Assembly (NCBI RefSeq): GCF_902506495.1
Contig: NZ_LR733263.1
Coordinates: forward strand, 165,372 to 229,371
Length of the DNA stretch: 64,000 nt
Direction of reading: 5' to 3'
Source: Pseudomonas sp. 8O
GTDB lineage: Bacteria; Pseudomonadota; Gammaproteobacteria; Pseudomonadales; Pseudomonadaceae
The notes beneath the pieces are model-generated. The model had not been told where the DNA came from. It searched no databases and was given only the letters and a program-made list of their open reading frames with translations. Shown here piece by piece: positions 17,588-27,040 of the stretch (position 1 is its first letter; each line of letters starts with the position of its first letter). The position numbers and the translations under genes are program-made.

Positions 17588-18385
17588 ATGAGCAACCTGC
17601 CCCACTGCGAAACCCTGCTGCTCGACCTCGACAGTGGCGTGCTGCACATCACCCTCAACCGCCCGGACAGCCGCAACGCCATGAGCCTGACCATGGTCGG
17701 CGAACTGCGCGCCACGCTGGAGGCCGTGCGCCATGACATGAACGTGCGCGCCCTCGTCCTGCGCGGCGCGGGCGGCCACTTCTGCGCCGGTGGCGACATC
17801 AAGGACATGGCCGGTGCCAGAGCCCGCGGCAGTGACGCCTACCGCGAGCTGAACCGCGCCTTCGGTGCACTGCTGGAAGAGGCCCAGGCCGCGCCGCAGG
17901 TACTGGTGGCGGTGCTGGAAGGCGCCGTGCTCGGCGGCGGCTTCGGCCTGGCCTGCGTGTCCGACGTGGCCATCGCGGCCAGCAGCGCCAAGTTCGGCCT
18001 GCCGGAAACCACGCTAGGCATCCTCCCGGCGCAGATCGCTCCTTTCGTCGTGCACCGCATCGGCCTGACCCAGGCGCGCCGCCTGGCTCTGACCGCCGCC
18101 CGCTTCGACGGCACCGAGGCCCTACGCCTGGGCCTGGTGCATTACTGCGAAAGCGATGACGCCGCCCTGCAGCAGCGCCTGGACGAGACCCTGGAACAGA
18201 TTCGCCAATGCGCGCCACAGGCCAACGCCCAGACCAAGGCCCTGCTGCTGGCCAGCGAACGCGAAGCACTCGGCCCGCTGCTCGACCGCGCCGCCGAACA
18301 GTTCGCTGCCGCCGTCACAGGCGCCGAGGGCGTCGAAGGCACCCTGGCCTTCGTGCAGAAGCGCAAGCCGAAGTGGGCGCAGTAA
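17588..18385 (+). CDS. atuE: Enoyl-CoA hydratase (isohexenylglutaconyl-CoA hydratase)
   Basis: 265 residues, crotonase fold. LNRPDSRNAMSL (about 21-32), the oxyanion-hole block GAGGHFCAGGDIKDM (about 61-75), and VLEGAVLGGGFGLACVSDVAIA with the second oxyanion glycine are all present. AtuE hydrates isohexenyl-glutaconyl-CoA made by the AtuCF carboxylase. ATG 17588 begins MSNLPHCETLLL; a longer upstream frame lies in the repeat. It sits between two REP elements within the atu operon. Confidence 0.92.
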   Translation: MSNLPHCETLLLDLDSGVLHITLNRPDSRNAMSLTMVGELRATLEAVRHDMNVRALVLRGAGGHFCAGGDIKDMAGARARGSDAYRELNRAFGALLEEAQAAPQVLVAVLEGAVLGGGFGLACVSDVAIAASSAKFGLPETTLGILPAQIAPFVVHRIGLTQARRLALTAARFDGTEALRLGLVHYCESDDAALQQRLDETLEQIRQCAPQANAQTKALLLASEREALGPLLDRAAEQFAAAVTGAEGVEGTLAFVQKRKPKWAQ

Positions 18386-18399
18386 CCACACCAACAACT

Positions 18400-18459
18400 G
18401 TAGGAGCGAGCTTGCCCGCGATCAGCTCGAACCAGGATCGCCAGCAAGCTGGCTCCTAC
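18400..18459. repeat. REP-type palindrome (GTAGGAGC family), atuE-atuF gap
   Basis: GTAGGAGCGAGCTTGCCCGC pairs with the inverse arm GCCAGCAAGCTGGCTCCTAC. It is the same family as the element after atuA. Confidence 0.9.
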
Positions 18460-18533
18460 AAAAAAATCGACAGACCGCAGCCGGGATGTAATCCGGACAC
18501 CGACCAACCAGGTTGCACAGCAGGAGCACGAAG

Positions 18534-20519
18534 ATGCCCGCATTCAACAAGATCCTGATCGCCAACCGTGGCGAGATCGCCTGCCGGGTGATGCGCACCG
18601 CCCTTGAGTTAGGCTACCGCACCGTGGCGGTGTACTCCGAGGCCGATGCCGATGCCCGCCACGTGCAGATCGCCGACGAAGCCGTGTGCATAGGCCCGGC
18701 ACAGGTGGGCCAGTCCTACCTGCGCATCGACGCCATCATCGAGGCCGCGCGCAAGACCGACGCCGACGCCATCCACCCCGGCTACGGTTTCCTCTCCGAG
18801 AACGCCGACTTCGCCCGCGCCTGCGAGGCGGCCGGTATCGTCTTCATCGGCCCGACCGTAGAGGCCATCCACCTGATGGGCAGCAAGCGCCTGTCCAAGA
18901 TCGCCATGCTCGAAGCCGGCGTGCCCTGCATTCCCGGTTACGAAGGCGCCGCCCAGGATGACGAGACCCTGGCCAGCGAAGCCGAGCGCATCGGCTACCC
19001 GCTGATGATAAAGGCCAGCGCCGGTGGCGGCGGCCGCGGCATGCGCCTGGTACAGGAAGCCTCCGAACTGCTGGGGCAGATCCGTACCGCCCGCTCGGAG
19101 GCGCAGAACGCCTTCGGCTCCGGCGAGCTGATCCTCGAACGCGCAGTGATCCGCCCGCGCCATGTGGAAATCCAGGTCTTCGGCGACCAGCACGGCAATA
19201 TCGTCTACCTCGGCGAACGCGACTGCTCGGTACAGCGTCGCCACCAGAAGGTGGTCGAGGAAGCGCCCAGCCCGGTGATGACGCCCGAGCTGCGCCGCGC
19301 CATGGGCGAGGCGGCGGTGAAGGCGGCGGCTTCGGTCAACTACGTCGGCGCTGGCACCGTGGAATTCCTGCTCGAAGCCAGCGGCGAGTTCTTCTTCCTG
19401 GAAATGAACACTCGCCTGCAGGTCGAGCACCCGGTCACCGAGCTGATAACCGGGCAGGATCTGGTGGCCTGGCAGATTCGCGTGGCCGAGGGCCAGCCCC
19501 TGCCACTTCGACAAGACGAAATCCGCCTCAACGGCCATGCCATGGAAGTGCGCCTGTACGCCGAGGACTCGGCCGCCGGCTTCCTGCCGCAAACCGGCCA
19601 GGTGCTGCGTTGGGAGCCCGAGCTACTGGCCGGCGTGCGCATTGATCACGGTTTGGTCGAGGGCCAGGCGGTCACGCCCTTCTACGACCCGATGCTGGCC
19701 AAGGTCATCGCCTACGGCGCAACCCGCGACGAAGCCCGGCGCAAGCTGGTGCGCGCCGTGGAACAGTGCGTGCTGCTCGGCGTGAACGGCAACCAGCGCT
19801 TCCTCGCCAACCTGCTCAAGCATCCGGAGTTCGCCGCCGGCAACGCCACCACCGCCTTTATCGCCGAACACTTCGAAGGCGATCCCAGCCTGCAGCCGCA
19901 CACGGCCAGCCTGGCCGAGCTGGCCATGGCCGCCGCCCTGCTCTACCAGGTCTCGGCCAATGCCCGCGCGCACCAGCCCGGCCTGTCCGGCTGGCGCAGC
20001 GCCGGCAGCGCGCCCTGGCGTTTCGTTCTCAAGCAGGGGGAGCACAGACACGCTGTGGAACTGGACGTGCTCGCCAGCGGCCCACAAGCACAGCTTCGCG
20101 TGCACTGGGGTGAGGAGCAGATGTCGTTGCGCCTACTGGCCAGCGATGGCCGTTGGCTGACCCTCGAACTGGACGGCGTGCGCCGCCGCCAGGCCTACCA
20201 CATAGAAGGCGAGCATCTGTGGCTGTACGGTGAACACGGCAACCTGGAGCTGCTGGACGTGACCCACGAGCCAGCGGGCGGGCAGAACGCCGCCAGCAGC
20301 GGCGCGGTAAAGGCACCTATGGATGGTGCCATCGTCGACGTACTGATCGCCGAGGGCGCTAGCGTGAGCAAGGGGCAACTGCTGGTGGTACTGGAAGCAA
20401 TGAAGATGGAGCACCCGCTCAAGGCCGGCGTCGACGGCATCGTCCGTCGCGTTGGCGTGAGTCAGGGCGACCAGGTCAAGAACCGTCAGTTGCTGGTGGA
20501 AATCGAAACGGCTTCGTAG
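18534..20519 (+). CDS. atuF: Geranyl-CoA carboxylase, alpha (biotin carboxylase/carrier) subunit
   Basis: 661 residues. The biotin carboxylase domain (about 1-450) begins FNKILIANRGEIACRV, with the glycine-rich ATP-grasp loop KASAGGGGRGMRLV and EMNTRLQVEHPVTE. A linker domain follows. The biotinyl domain is at the C-terminus, with biotinylated Lys624 in LEAMKMEHPL. It carboxylates its own biotin with ATP and bicarbonate for transfer by AtuC. ATG 18534 has AGGAGC 9 nt upstream. The TAG stop is part of the first arm of the following REP. Confidence 0.95.
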   Translation: MPAFNKILIANRGEIACRVMRTALELGYRTVAVYSEADADARHVQIADEAVCIGPAQVGQSYLRIDAIIEAARKTDADAIHPGYGFLSENADFARACEAAGIVFIGPTVEAIHLMGSKRLSKIAMLEAGVPCIPGYEGAAQDDETLASEAERIGYPLMIKASAGGGGRGMRLVQEASELLGQIRTARSEAQNAFGSGELILERAVIRPRHVEIQVFGDQHGNIVYLGERDCSVQRRHQKVVEEAPSPVMTPELRRAMGEAAVKAAASVNYVGAGTVEFLLEASGEFFFLEMNTRLQVEHPVTELITGQDLVAWQIRVAEGQPLPLRQDEIRLNGHAMEVRLYAEDSAAGFLPQTGQVLRWEPELLAGVRIDHGLVEGQAVTPFYDPMLAKVIAYGATRDEARRKLVRAVEQCVLLGVNGNQRFLANLLKHPEFAAGNATTAFIAEHFEGDPSLQPHTASLAELAMAAALLYQVSANARAHQPGLSGWRSAGSAPWRFVLKQGEHRHAVELDVLASGPQAQLRVHWGEEQMSLRLLASDGRWLTLELDGVRRRQAYHIEGEHLWLYGEHGNLELLDVTHEPAGGQNAASSGAVKAPMDGAIVDVLIAEGASVSKGQLLVVLEAMKMEHPLKAGVDGIVRRVGVSQGDQVKNRQLLVEIETAS

Positions 20520-20570
20520 GGTGCGCTGCGCGCACCAGGATTAACAGGCGGTGCGCACGGCGCACCCTAC
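20516..20570. repeat. REP-type palindrome (GTAGGGTGCGC family), atuF-atuG gap
   Basis: GTAGGGTGCGCTGCGCGCACC against GGTGCGCACGGCGCACCCTAC around a 13-bp loop. The GTAG includes the atuF stop. The same family forms the hairpin of the 181-bp array at 1-640. Confidence 0.9.
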
Positions 20571-20586
20571 GACAAGAGGAACGCCC

Positions 20587-21435
20587 ATGTCACTTTCAGG
20601 CAAGACCCTGCTCATCACCGGCGCCAGCCGTGGCATCGGCCGCGAGATCGCCCTCAAGGCCGCCGCCGATGGCGCCAACATCGTCATCGCGGCCAAGAGC
20701 GCCGAGCCGCACCCGAAACTGCAAGGCACCATCTTCAGCGTCGCAGCCGAGGTCGAAGCCGCAGGCGGCAAGGCCCTGGCGATACAGCTGGACGTGCGTG
20801 ACGAGCAGGCCGTGGCGGCCGCCATGGCCAAGGCCGCCGAGCATTTCGGTGGCATCGATGCACTGATCAACAACGCCGGGGCGATCAAGCTGGTGGGCGT
20901 GGAGAAACTGGAACCCAAGCGCTTCGACTTGATGTACCAGATCAATACCCGTGCGGTGATGGTCTGCAGCCAGGCGGCGCTACCGTACTTGAAGAACAGC
21001 AGCTCCGCTGCGGGGAAGAAAAGCTCGGGCGGGCACATCCTCAACCTCTCTCCGCCGCTCAACCTCGATACCAAGTGGTTCGCCCAGCATGGCCCCTACA
21101 CCGTCACCAAGTACGGCATGAGCATGCTCACCCTGGGCATGAGCGAGGAATTCAAGAAGTACGGCATCAGCGTCAACTCACTGTGGCCGAAGACCATGAT
21201 CGCCACCGCCGCCATCGAGTTCGAACTGGGCAGCCGCGACGCCTTCAAGCGGGCACGCACCCCGGCGATCATGGCCGACGCGGCTCATGCGATCCTGGCC
21301 AGCCAGGGCCGCAGCATCACCGGGCGCCTGCTGATCGATGAAGACATCCTGCGCGAACGGGGTGTCAGCGACTTCGAGCAATACCGTTTCGATCCTGCTG
21401 GCGGCAGCCTGATACCGGATCTGTTCGTCGATTGA
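20587..21435 (+). CDS. atuG: SDR oxidoreductase of the terpene pathway
   Basis: 282 residues. TGASRGIG near residue 12, NNAGAIKL near 97, the catalytic Ser in LNLSPPL, and Tyr/Lys in YTVTKYGM near 175. The extended insert and the SPPLN block are typical of the HSDL2-like SDR branch. It was assigned to the atu cluster by position and is thought to oxidise an alcohol or hydroxyacyl intermediate. ATG 20587 lies just after the REP; the earlier frame is repeat-derived. The next gene, an autotransporter, is 199 bp away. Confidence 0.91.
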   Translation: MSLSGKTLLITGASRGIGREIALKAAADGANIVIAAKSAEPHPKLQGTIFSVAAEVEAAGGKALAIQLDVRDEQAVAAAMAKAAEHFGGIDALINNAGAIKLVGVEKLEPKRFDLMYQINTRAVMVCSQAALPYLKNSSSAAGKKSSGGHILNLSPPLNLDTKWFAQHGPYTVTKYGMSMLTLGMSEEFKKYGISVNSLWPKTMIATAAIEFELGSRDAFKRARTPAIMADAAHAILASQGRSITGRLLIDEDILRERGVSDFEQYRFDPAGGSLIPDLFVD

Positions 21436-21634
21436 GTCAATCTTCGGCTGCTCATCGGGCCTGCAGCAAATACCGAATGTGCGCCCGAAAGAAGTCAGGC
21501 ACAATGCCATCACATGCCTGGCATGTCAGGAAGCCGTATGCAGGGAAGTGCAATCTGAACCCTCCCGCCGTACCGCTGATAAAAACGCGTCGCATCGCTC
21601 GCCTGGCAGTTGCCAGGTAGCGCAGGGAGCAGTC

Positions 21635-24073
21635 ATGAACAAAGCTTTTAGTATCGTCTGGAGCTTTACCCGCAATACGTTCGTCGTTGCCGATGAACAT
21701 GCCAACCTGCACGGCAAGCGCAGTGGCGGCGCACTCAAGCTCGCAGGTGTAGTCCTTGCCCTGACGACAGCTGGAACAGTACAGGCTGTCCCGGCTATTT
21801 GCGGGGCTGGCAATAACACCATCAGCGGCAACGAATCCTACAGTTGTTATCTGTACGGCAATGACAGTCTGACCGTGAGCGAATCCGGCAGCATCACCAC
21901 AGCCAATGAGTCAGCCGTTTTTAGCGATTCCGGTTTCGGCAGCATCAGCAATGCCGGGATCATCCGCAATACCGGCGGTACCTACTACCTGGACGGTTCC
22001 GGCATTTATCTAAAAGCCAGCGGCAGCAGCATCAGCAACCTGGCAGGCGCCACCATCGAGGGTTCCTTTGTCGGTATTACCCTGGATGGTCTGATGCAAA
22101 CGGTGACGCTCGATAGCCTCAACAACGCCGGTACCATCACCGGAGGTACCGGTATCCTGGCGACCGGAGATGTGGGTATCAGCACCATCGTCAACAGCGG
22201 CACCATCAGCGGCATCGGTACTGATGGTGTCGGCATCGGTATTGATACCGGCACGACCATCGACTCAGTCAGCAACAGCGGCACCATCAATGGCACCCTG
22301 GCGGGCATTCAGGTCTATGACAGCGCCATCGGTGCCATCGATAACAGTGGCACCATCTCCGGAACTCAATACGCAATCAGCGACCTGAGTTTCAGTGGTA
22401 TTTCCGCAATCAACATCACGGGCAATACTGCGCGCCTGGTGGGCGACGTTGATGCTGGGAACAGCCTGTTCACCCTCAAGTCAGGCGCAGTTTTCAGCAG
22501 TGAAAATGCCATCGCCGTCGACCGCTTTGTAATCGAGAACGGTGCCACTCTGAAGATGGGCGCAGGCCTCAGCACGTCCAGCACGATGGACGACGGCATC
22601 TTTGCCTTCAGCGGCTTCAGCAACGCGGGAACCCTTAGCCTGGCTGCTGGCGTCACCGGCACCATTTATGGCGACTACAATCAGGCCAGCAGCGGCGCCT
22701 TGAAGATTGGCGTGGCTGATGACAACTCCTACGGCAAGCTGGTGGTAGACGGCACCGCTACCTTGCTCAGCAATGCCAAGATCATGGTGGACGTCAGCAA
22801 TCCCGGCTACTCCTTCACGGCCAGCACACTCAACGATGTACTCCTCGCCAACAACCTGATCAGTGACGGTACCTTTGCCGTCAGCGACAACTCCCTGCTC
22901 TTCAACTTCGGCGCAGTCAAGGACGGCAATACCGTCGATCTGACACTGGCCAAGGCCGAGACTGCCGGCGTGCTGGACAGCGTCATCAATACCGGCAACA
23001 ACCCGGCACAAGAAGCGGCCCAGGTGCTCGATAACGTACTAGCCGAAGATCCGACTGGTGAGCTGGCGTCCAACTTCATCGGCCTGACCAGCGAGCAGGA
23101 GGTCTCCAACGCAGTCACCTCTACCATGCCCACTGTCGCCGGCAGCGCCACCAGTGCCACCAGCAGCACATTGGCCGGTATCAACCGGGTGATTCAGGCC
23201 CACCAGGACAGCAATCGCGGCCTGTCTTCGGGTGACGCCCTAAGCAACGGCAATCTTTGGATCAAGACCTTTGGTTCCTGGGCCGAGCAAAATGAACGTA
23301 GTGGTATCTCTGGCTACGACGCCAACACCAAGGGCCTGGCTATCGGTGCCGATACGGCCGTTTCCGAGACCACCCGGCTTGGCCTGGCATTCGCTTACGC
23401 ACAGACCGACCTGGACAGCGACTCACGGGTTGCCCCGCAAAGCGCCCAGATCGATACGTTCCAACTGATTGGCTACGGCAGTTACGCCCTGAGTGCCGAT
23501 ACCGAGCTGAACTTCCAGCTGGACGCCGGGCAGAACCGCAACGAAAGCAAGCGCCACATGCCTTTCGCAGATGCCACTGCCCACGCCGACTACAACGGCT
23601 ACAACGTCCATGCCGGCATTGGCATCGGTCACAACATGTACCTGTCCGAACAGTTGACCTTCGTGCCTTCGGCCCGCGCGGACTACACGTGGATAGGTAC
23701 TGATTCGTATCATGAGAAAGGTGCTGGCGCTCTTGATCTGGACGTAGACAGCAACGACACCGAAGAGCTGTTGTTCAGCATCGACGGAAAACTCAACTAC
23801 GCCTTGAGCGAAGCCACCCTGCTCAGTGCCAACCTCGGCGCCGGCTACGACGTGATCGACGAAAACGGCACAATCACGTCCACCTACGCTGGCGCACCCG
23901 GCGCCGCCTTCAGAACCCAAGGGCTGGATCTGGAGCCCTGGCTAGCCCGCGCCGGACTGGGTCTGATCCACACCCTGAGCGGAGGCACCGAAGTCAGCCT
24001 GCGTTACGATGCAGAGGCGCGTAGCGACTTCACCAACCAGGGTGCCTCAGTGAAAGCACGCTGGGCCTTCTGA
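21635..24073 (+). CDS. Type V autotransporter with extended signal peptide
   Basis: 812 residues from ATG 21635 (AGGGAGC upstream). The N-terminus MNKAFSIVWSFTRNTFVVA is an ESPR-type extended signal peptide, followed by a hydrophobic core ending VQA (about 51). The passenger (about 52-530) contains NSGTISG / NNAGTITG repeats and is probably a beta-helix. The C-terminal beta-barrel (about 538-812) starts NLWIKTFGSWAEQNERSG and ends in WAF with the terminal aromatic expected for BAM recognition. No protease or lipase catalytic motif was noticed in the passenger. It splits atuG from atuH; adhesion is a guess from family. Confidence 0.9.
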   Translation: MNKAFSIVWSFTRNTFVVADEHANLHGKRSGGALKLAGVVLALTTAGTVQAVPAICGAGNNTISGNESYSCYLYGNDSLTVSESGSITTANESAVFSDSGFGSISNAGIIRNTGGTYYLDGSGIYLKASGSSISNLAGATIEGSFVGITLDGLMQTVTLDSLNNAGTITGGTGILATGDVGISTIVNSGTISGIGTDGVGIGIDTGTTIDSVSNSGTINGTLAGIQVYDSAIGAIDNSGTISGTQYAISDLSFSGISAINITGNTARLVGDVDAGNSLFTLKSGAVFSSENAIAVDRFVIENGATLKMGAGLSTSSTMDDGIFAFSGFSNAGTLSLAAGVTGTIYGDYNQASSGALKIGVADDNSYGKLVVDGTATLLSNAKIMVDVSNPGYSFTASTLNDVLLANNLISDGTFAVSDNSLLFNFGAVKDGNTVDLTLAKAETAGVLDSVINTGNNPAQEAAQVLDNVLAEDPTGELASNFIGLTSEQEVSNAVTSTMPTVAGSATSATSSTLAGINRVIQAHQDSNRGLSSGDALSNGNLWIKTFGSWAEQNERSGISGYDANTKGLAIGADTAVSETTRLGLAFAYAQTDLDSDSRVAPQSAQIDTFQLIGYGSYALSADTELNFQLDAGQNRNESKRHMPFADATAHADYNGYNVHAGIGIGHNMYLSEQLTFVPSARADYTWIGTDSYHEKGAGALDLDVDSNDTEELLFSIDGKLNYALSEATLLSANLGAGYDVIDENGTITSTYAGAPGAAFRTQGLDLEPWLARAGLGLIHTLSGGTEVSLRYDAEARSDFTNQGASVKARWAF

Positions 24074-24090
24074 GCACTGCGTCGCGACAC

Positions 24091-24118
24091 AAAGGCCACG
24101 CCCAATGCCGTGGCCTTT
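24091..24118 (+). terminator. Terminator hairpin after the autotransporter
   Basis: AAAGGCCACG and CGTGGCCTTT form a 10-bp stem with an 8-nt loop. It starts 17 bp after the autotransporter stop, so downstream atuH probably needs its own promoter. Confidence 0.75.
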
Positions 24119-24228
24119 GCGTGTTGGCGCTCAGCACCGATGAGCAAGATGAAACGACGGCGCGCACTACCTGATGAAACCCCGCTCCATCTGCAAACAG
24201 CTCGGTCAGCTGAGGTAGATATTCATCC

Positions 24229-25080
24229 ATGCGCCTGAGCCCCCTATTCCTGCTGGCAGGAACACTACTGCTGGCAGCCTGCACCTCCTTTCCCAGCCCG
24301 GGCGAGCGGCACCAGCAAGCATCCATGCTCGCGCACCAACAGAACTGGCAGGCTCTGCAACTGCAGGGCGGTGCATTTCGCCTGCAGGCCTTTGCGCCTC
24401 AGACCAGAGGTGATGAGCTGACGATCTATCTGGAGGGTGATGGCTTTGCCTGGATCAGCGCTCGCCAACCTTCCAGTGACCCGACCCCTCTCGACCCGAT
24501 TGCCCTGCGCCTGGCATTGGCGCAACCCCGAGGCAACGCTGCCTATCTGGGCCGCCCCTGCCAGTACCTGGATGCCTCTCGCCCACCCTGCCAAAGACGC
24601 TACTGGACTGACGCCCGCTTCGCCGAAGAAGTGGTACAGAGTCTTGATCAGGCTGTTGACCAATTGAAAGACCGAGCTGGCGCTCGACGTCTGGTGCTCA
24701 TCGGCTACTCGGGCGGTGGAACCCTGACATTGCTCCTAGCGGCGCGGCGTCACGATGTGAAGCGCATCGTCACAATTGCCGGCAACCTCGATCATGCCGC
24801 CTGGACCCATCACCATCGAATCTCCGCCCTGAAAGGTTCATTAAACACTGCGGTCCTGCGTGCGCGTTTGGCGAATGTTGAACAGTTTCACCTGGTAGGA
24901 GCTGAAGATCGCATTGTTCCCCGTCAATTAACCGAAGCGTTCCTGGCGAGCTACCCTCCCGGCCACCGCGCGCAGCGCAAGGTAGTACGTGGCTATGATC
25001 ATCGCTGCTGCTGGGCGCAAGACTGGCCTGCCCTTTGGGAGCATATCGAGGCCTGGCAGCCGGGCTCACAGGATTTCTAA
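24229..25080 (+). CDS. Lipoprotein alpha/beta hydrolase
   Basis: 283 residues. The signal peptide ends in lipobox LLAAC with Cys18, so it is a predicted lipoprotein. Nucleophile Ser161 is in LIGYSGGGTL, the acid is probably in VGAEDRIVP, and the His in YDHRCCW near the C-terminus. The oxyanion/N-terminal strand is LTIYLEGDGFAW. It resembles uncharacterised serine hydrolases of gamma-proteobacteria; the substrate is unknown. It lies between the autotransporter terminator and the acyl-CoA synthetase, 126 bp before the latter. Confidence 0.82.
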   Translation: MRLSPLFLLAGTLLLAACTSFPSPGERHQQASMLAHQQNWQALQLQGGAFRLQAFAPQTRGDELTIYLEGDGFAWISARQPSSDPTPLDPIALRLALAQPRGNAAYLGRPCQYLDASRPPCQRRYWTDARFAEEVVQSLDQAVDQLKDRAGARRLVLIGYSGGGTLTLLLAARRHDVKRIVTIAGNLDHAAWTHHHRISALKGSLNTAVLRARLANVEQFHLVGAEDRIVPRQLTEAFLASYPPGHRAQRKVVRGYDHRCCWAQDWPALWEHIEAWQPGSQDF

Positions 25081-25206
25081 ACGACGATAGCGACGCAATT
25101 CGCCGATCTGCCCACCGAAGCGCGCGCCAGGGCCATGGCTGGTAAGCGCCACGCTGACTAGAGTCAAGACTCGCCTCCCATTCATGACATCCAAAGTGCG
25201 AGCCCC

Positions 25207-27033
25207 ATGAGCCAAGCCGATCTGATTTCGCCCTTCCGCTTCCTGGCCCACCTGCCGCAGCACCTGCCGCGAGTGCCGCGCATGCTGCGCGGCCTTTACT
25301 ACGCAGGCATTCGCAACCGCGAGAAGAACCTGTCGCTGGCCTGGGCCCTGCAGCGTGCAGCCGAACGCCACCCCGAGCGTCCGGCGCTGATGGATGAAAA
25401 CCGCCAGCTCAGTTATCACGCGTTCAACGCCTGGGCCAATCGTCTGGCCTGGGCGTTCAAGGCCGAGGGAGTAAGCCATGGCGACGTGGTCGCGGTGATG
25501 CTGGAGAACCGCCTGGAACTGCTGGCGATCCTCGCCGCGTTGAGCAAACTCGGTGCGGTCGGCGCACTGATCAACACCACTCAGCGCGGCAAGGTGCTGG
25601 CGCACAGCTTCAACCTGGTCAAGCCCGGCTTCCTGGTGATAGGTGACGAACTGCATGGCGTCTTCGACGAAATAGCCGACCAGTTGCACACCCCATGCAC
25701 TCGCCGCTACTGGATCGCTGACCAGGATTGCCTGAGCGATGCTGGCCAGGCGCCGGACGGCTGGCTCAACCTCATGCAACTGGCCGCCGCCCAGGCCGAG
25801 GACAACCCGCCGGACAGCCTGCGCGTGCGCATGAAGGACGCCTGCTTTCTGATCTACACCTCCGGCACTACCGGCCTGCCCAAGGCCTCGATCATGAGCC
25901 ACGGCAAGTGGATCAAGGCCTATGGCGGCTTCGGCCACTCAGGCCTGACCCTGAGCGAGCGCGACGTGCTCTACCTGACCCTGCCCTGCTACCACAACAA
26001 TGCCGTCACCGTATGCTGGAGCGCAGCGCTGGCCGGCGGTGCGGCCATCGCCCTGCGCCGCAGGTTTTCCGCCAGCGCCTTCTGGAGCGACGTGGCGCGC
26101 TACCAGGCTACCTGCTTCGGCTACATCGGCGAACTGTGCCGCTACCTGCTCAACCAGCCCGTGCACCCGGCGGAACAGGGCAACAGCCTGCGCTGCATGA
26201 TCGGCAACGGCCTGCGCCCGTCGATCTGGAGCGATTTCAAGCAGCGCTTCGGCGTCGAGCAGATCACCGAGTTCTATGCCTCCAGCGAAGGCAACATCGG
26301 CTTCACCAACGTCTTCAACTTCGACAACACAGTCGGCTACACCCCCGCTACCTACGCCATCGTCCGCTACGACCTAGAGAATGATCGGCCGATCCGCGGC
26401 AACAAGGGCTATCTGCAGAAGGCCGACAAGGGCGAAGCCGGTCTGCTGATCAGCGAGATCAGCACCAAGTGGCCGTTCGATGGCTACACCGATCCGGCCA
26501 AGAGCGAGGCAGCGATCCTGCGCGACGTGTTCAAGAAGGGCGACGCCTGGTTCAACACCGGCGACCTGATGCGTGACATCGGCTGCAAGCACGCGCAGTT
26601 CGTCGACCGCCTCGGCGACACCTTCCGCTGGAAGGGCGAAAACGTTTCAACGACCGAGGTGGAGAACGTGCTCGGCGCCTTCCCAGGCGTGGAGGATGCG
26701 GTGGTTTACGGCGTGGAGATTCCCGGCACCAACGGCCGCTGCGGCATGGCTGCGCTGCGCCTGGCACAGGGCTTTGAGCTGGATGGTGCCGCGCTGGGCA
26801 CCCACCTCGACGCACGATTGCCGGCCTACGCGGCGCCACTGTTCGTGCGTTTGCTCGGCGAAGTGGAGACCACCGGCACCTTCAAGTACAAGAAAGCGGA
26901 TCTGAAGCAGGCCGGCTACGATCCGCGCCAGGTCGACGGCCCGCTGTTTGTACGCCTGCCGAGTTCGACGAGCTTCGAGCCGCTGGATGATGAGCTGCAT
27001 GCGGCCATCGCACGGCAGGTCTATCGCTTCTGA
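25207..27033 (+). CDS. atuH: Long-chain/very-long-chain acyl-CoA synthetase (AtuH-like)
   Basis: 608 residues, the FATP/VLCS (FadD6-like) branch of adenylate-forming enzymes. The AMP-binding motif is IYTSGTTGLPKASIMSH (about 217-233), followed by EFYASSEGNIGF and the hinge/adenylation block DRLGDTFRWKGENVSTTEVEN. It would activate a terpenoid or fatty acid to its CoA ester. In P. aeruginosa the homologue follows atuG directly, which supports the name; here two genes and a terminator intervene. ATG 25207. It converges on the next gene with a 7-bp gap. Confidence 0.85.
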   Translation: MSQADLISPFRFLAHLPQHLPRVPRMLRGLYYAGIRNREKNLSLAWALQRAAERHPERPALMDENRQLSYHAFNAWANRLAWAFKAEGVSHGDVVAVMLENRLELLAILAALSKLGAVGALINTTQRGKVLAHSFNLVKPGFLVIGDELHGVFDEIADQLHTPCTRRYWIADQDCLSDAGQAPDGWLNLMQLAAAQAEDNPPDSLRVRMKDACFLIYTSGTTGLPKASIMSHGKWIKAYGGFGHSGLTLSERDVLYLTLPCYHNNAVTVCWSAALAGGAAIALRRRFSASAFWSDVARYQATCFGYIGELCRYLLNQPVHPAEQGNSLRCMIGNGLRPSIWSDFKQRFGVEQITEFYASSEGNIGFTNVFNFDNTVGYTPATYAIVRYDLENDRPIRGNKGYLQKADKGEAGLLISEISTKWPFDGYTDPAKSEAAILRDVFKKGDAWFNTGDLMRDIGCKHAQFVDRLGDTFRWKGENVSTTEVENVLGAFPGVEDAVVYGVEIPGTNGRCGMAALRLAQGFELDGAALGTHLDARLPAYAAPLFVRLLGEVETTGTFKYKKADLKQAGYDPRQVDGPLFVRLPSSTSFEPLDDELHAAIARQVYRF

Positions 27034-27040
27034 GCGCAAC

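Noticed and set aside
21602..21617. CCTGGCAGTTGCCAGG palindrome before the autotransporter
   Set aside because: A 7-bp arm dyad near the ribosome-binding site; too short and without a known matching regulator to list as an operator.
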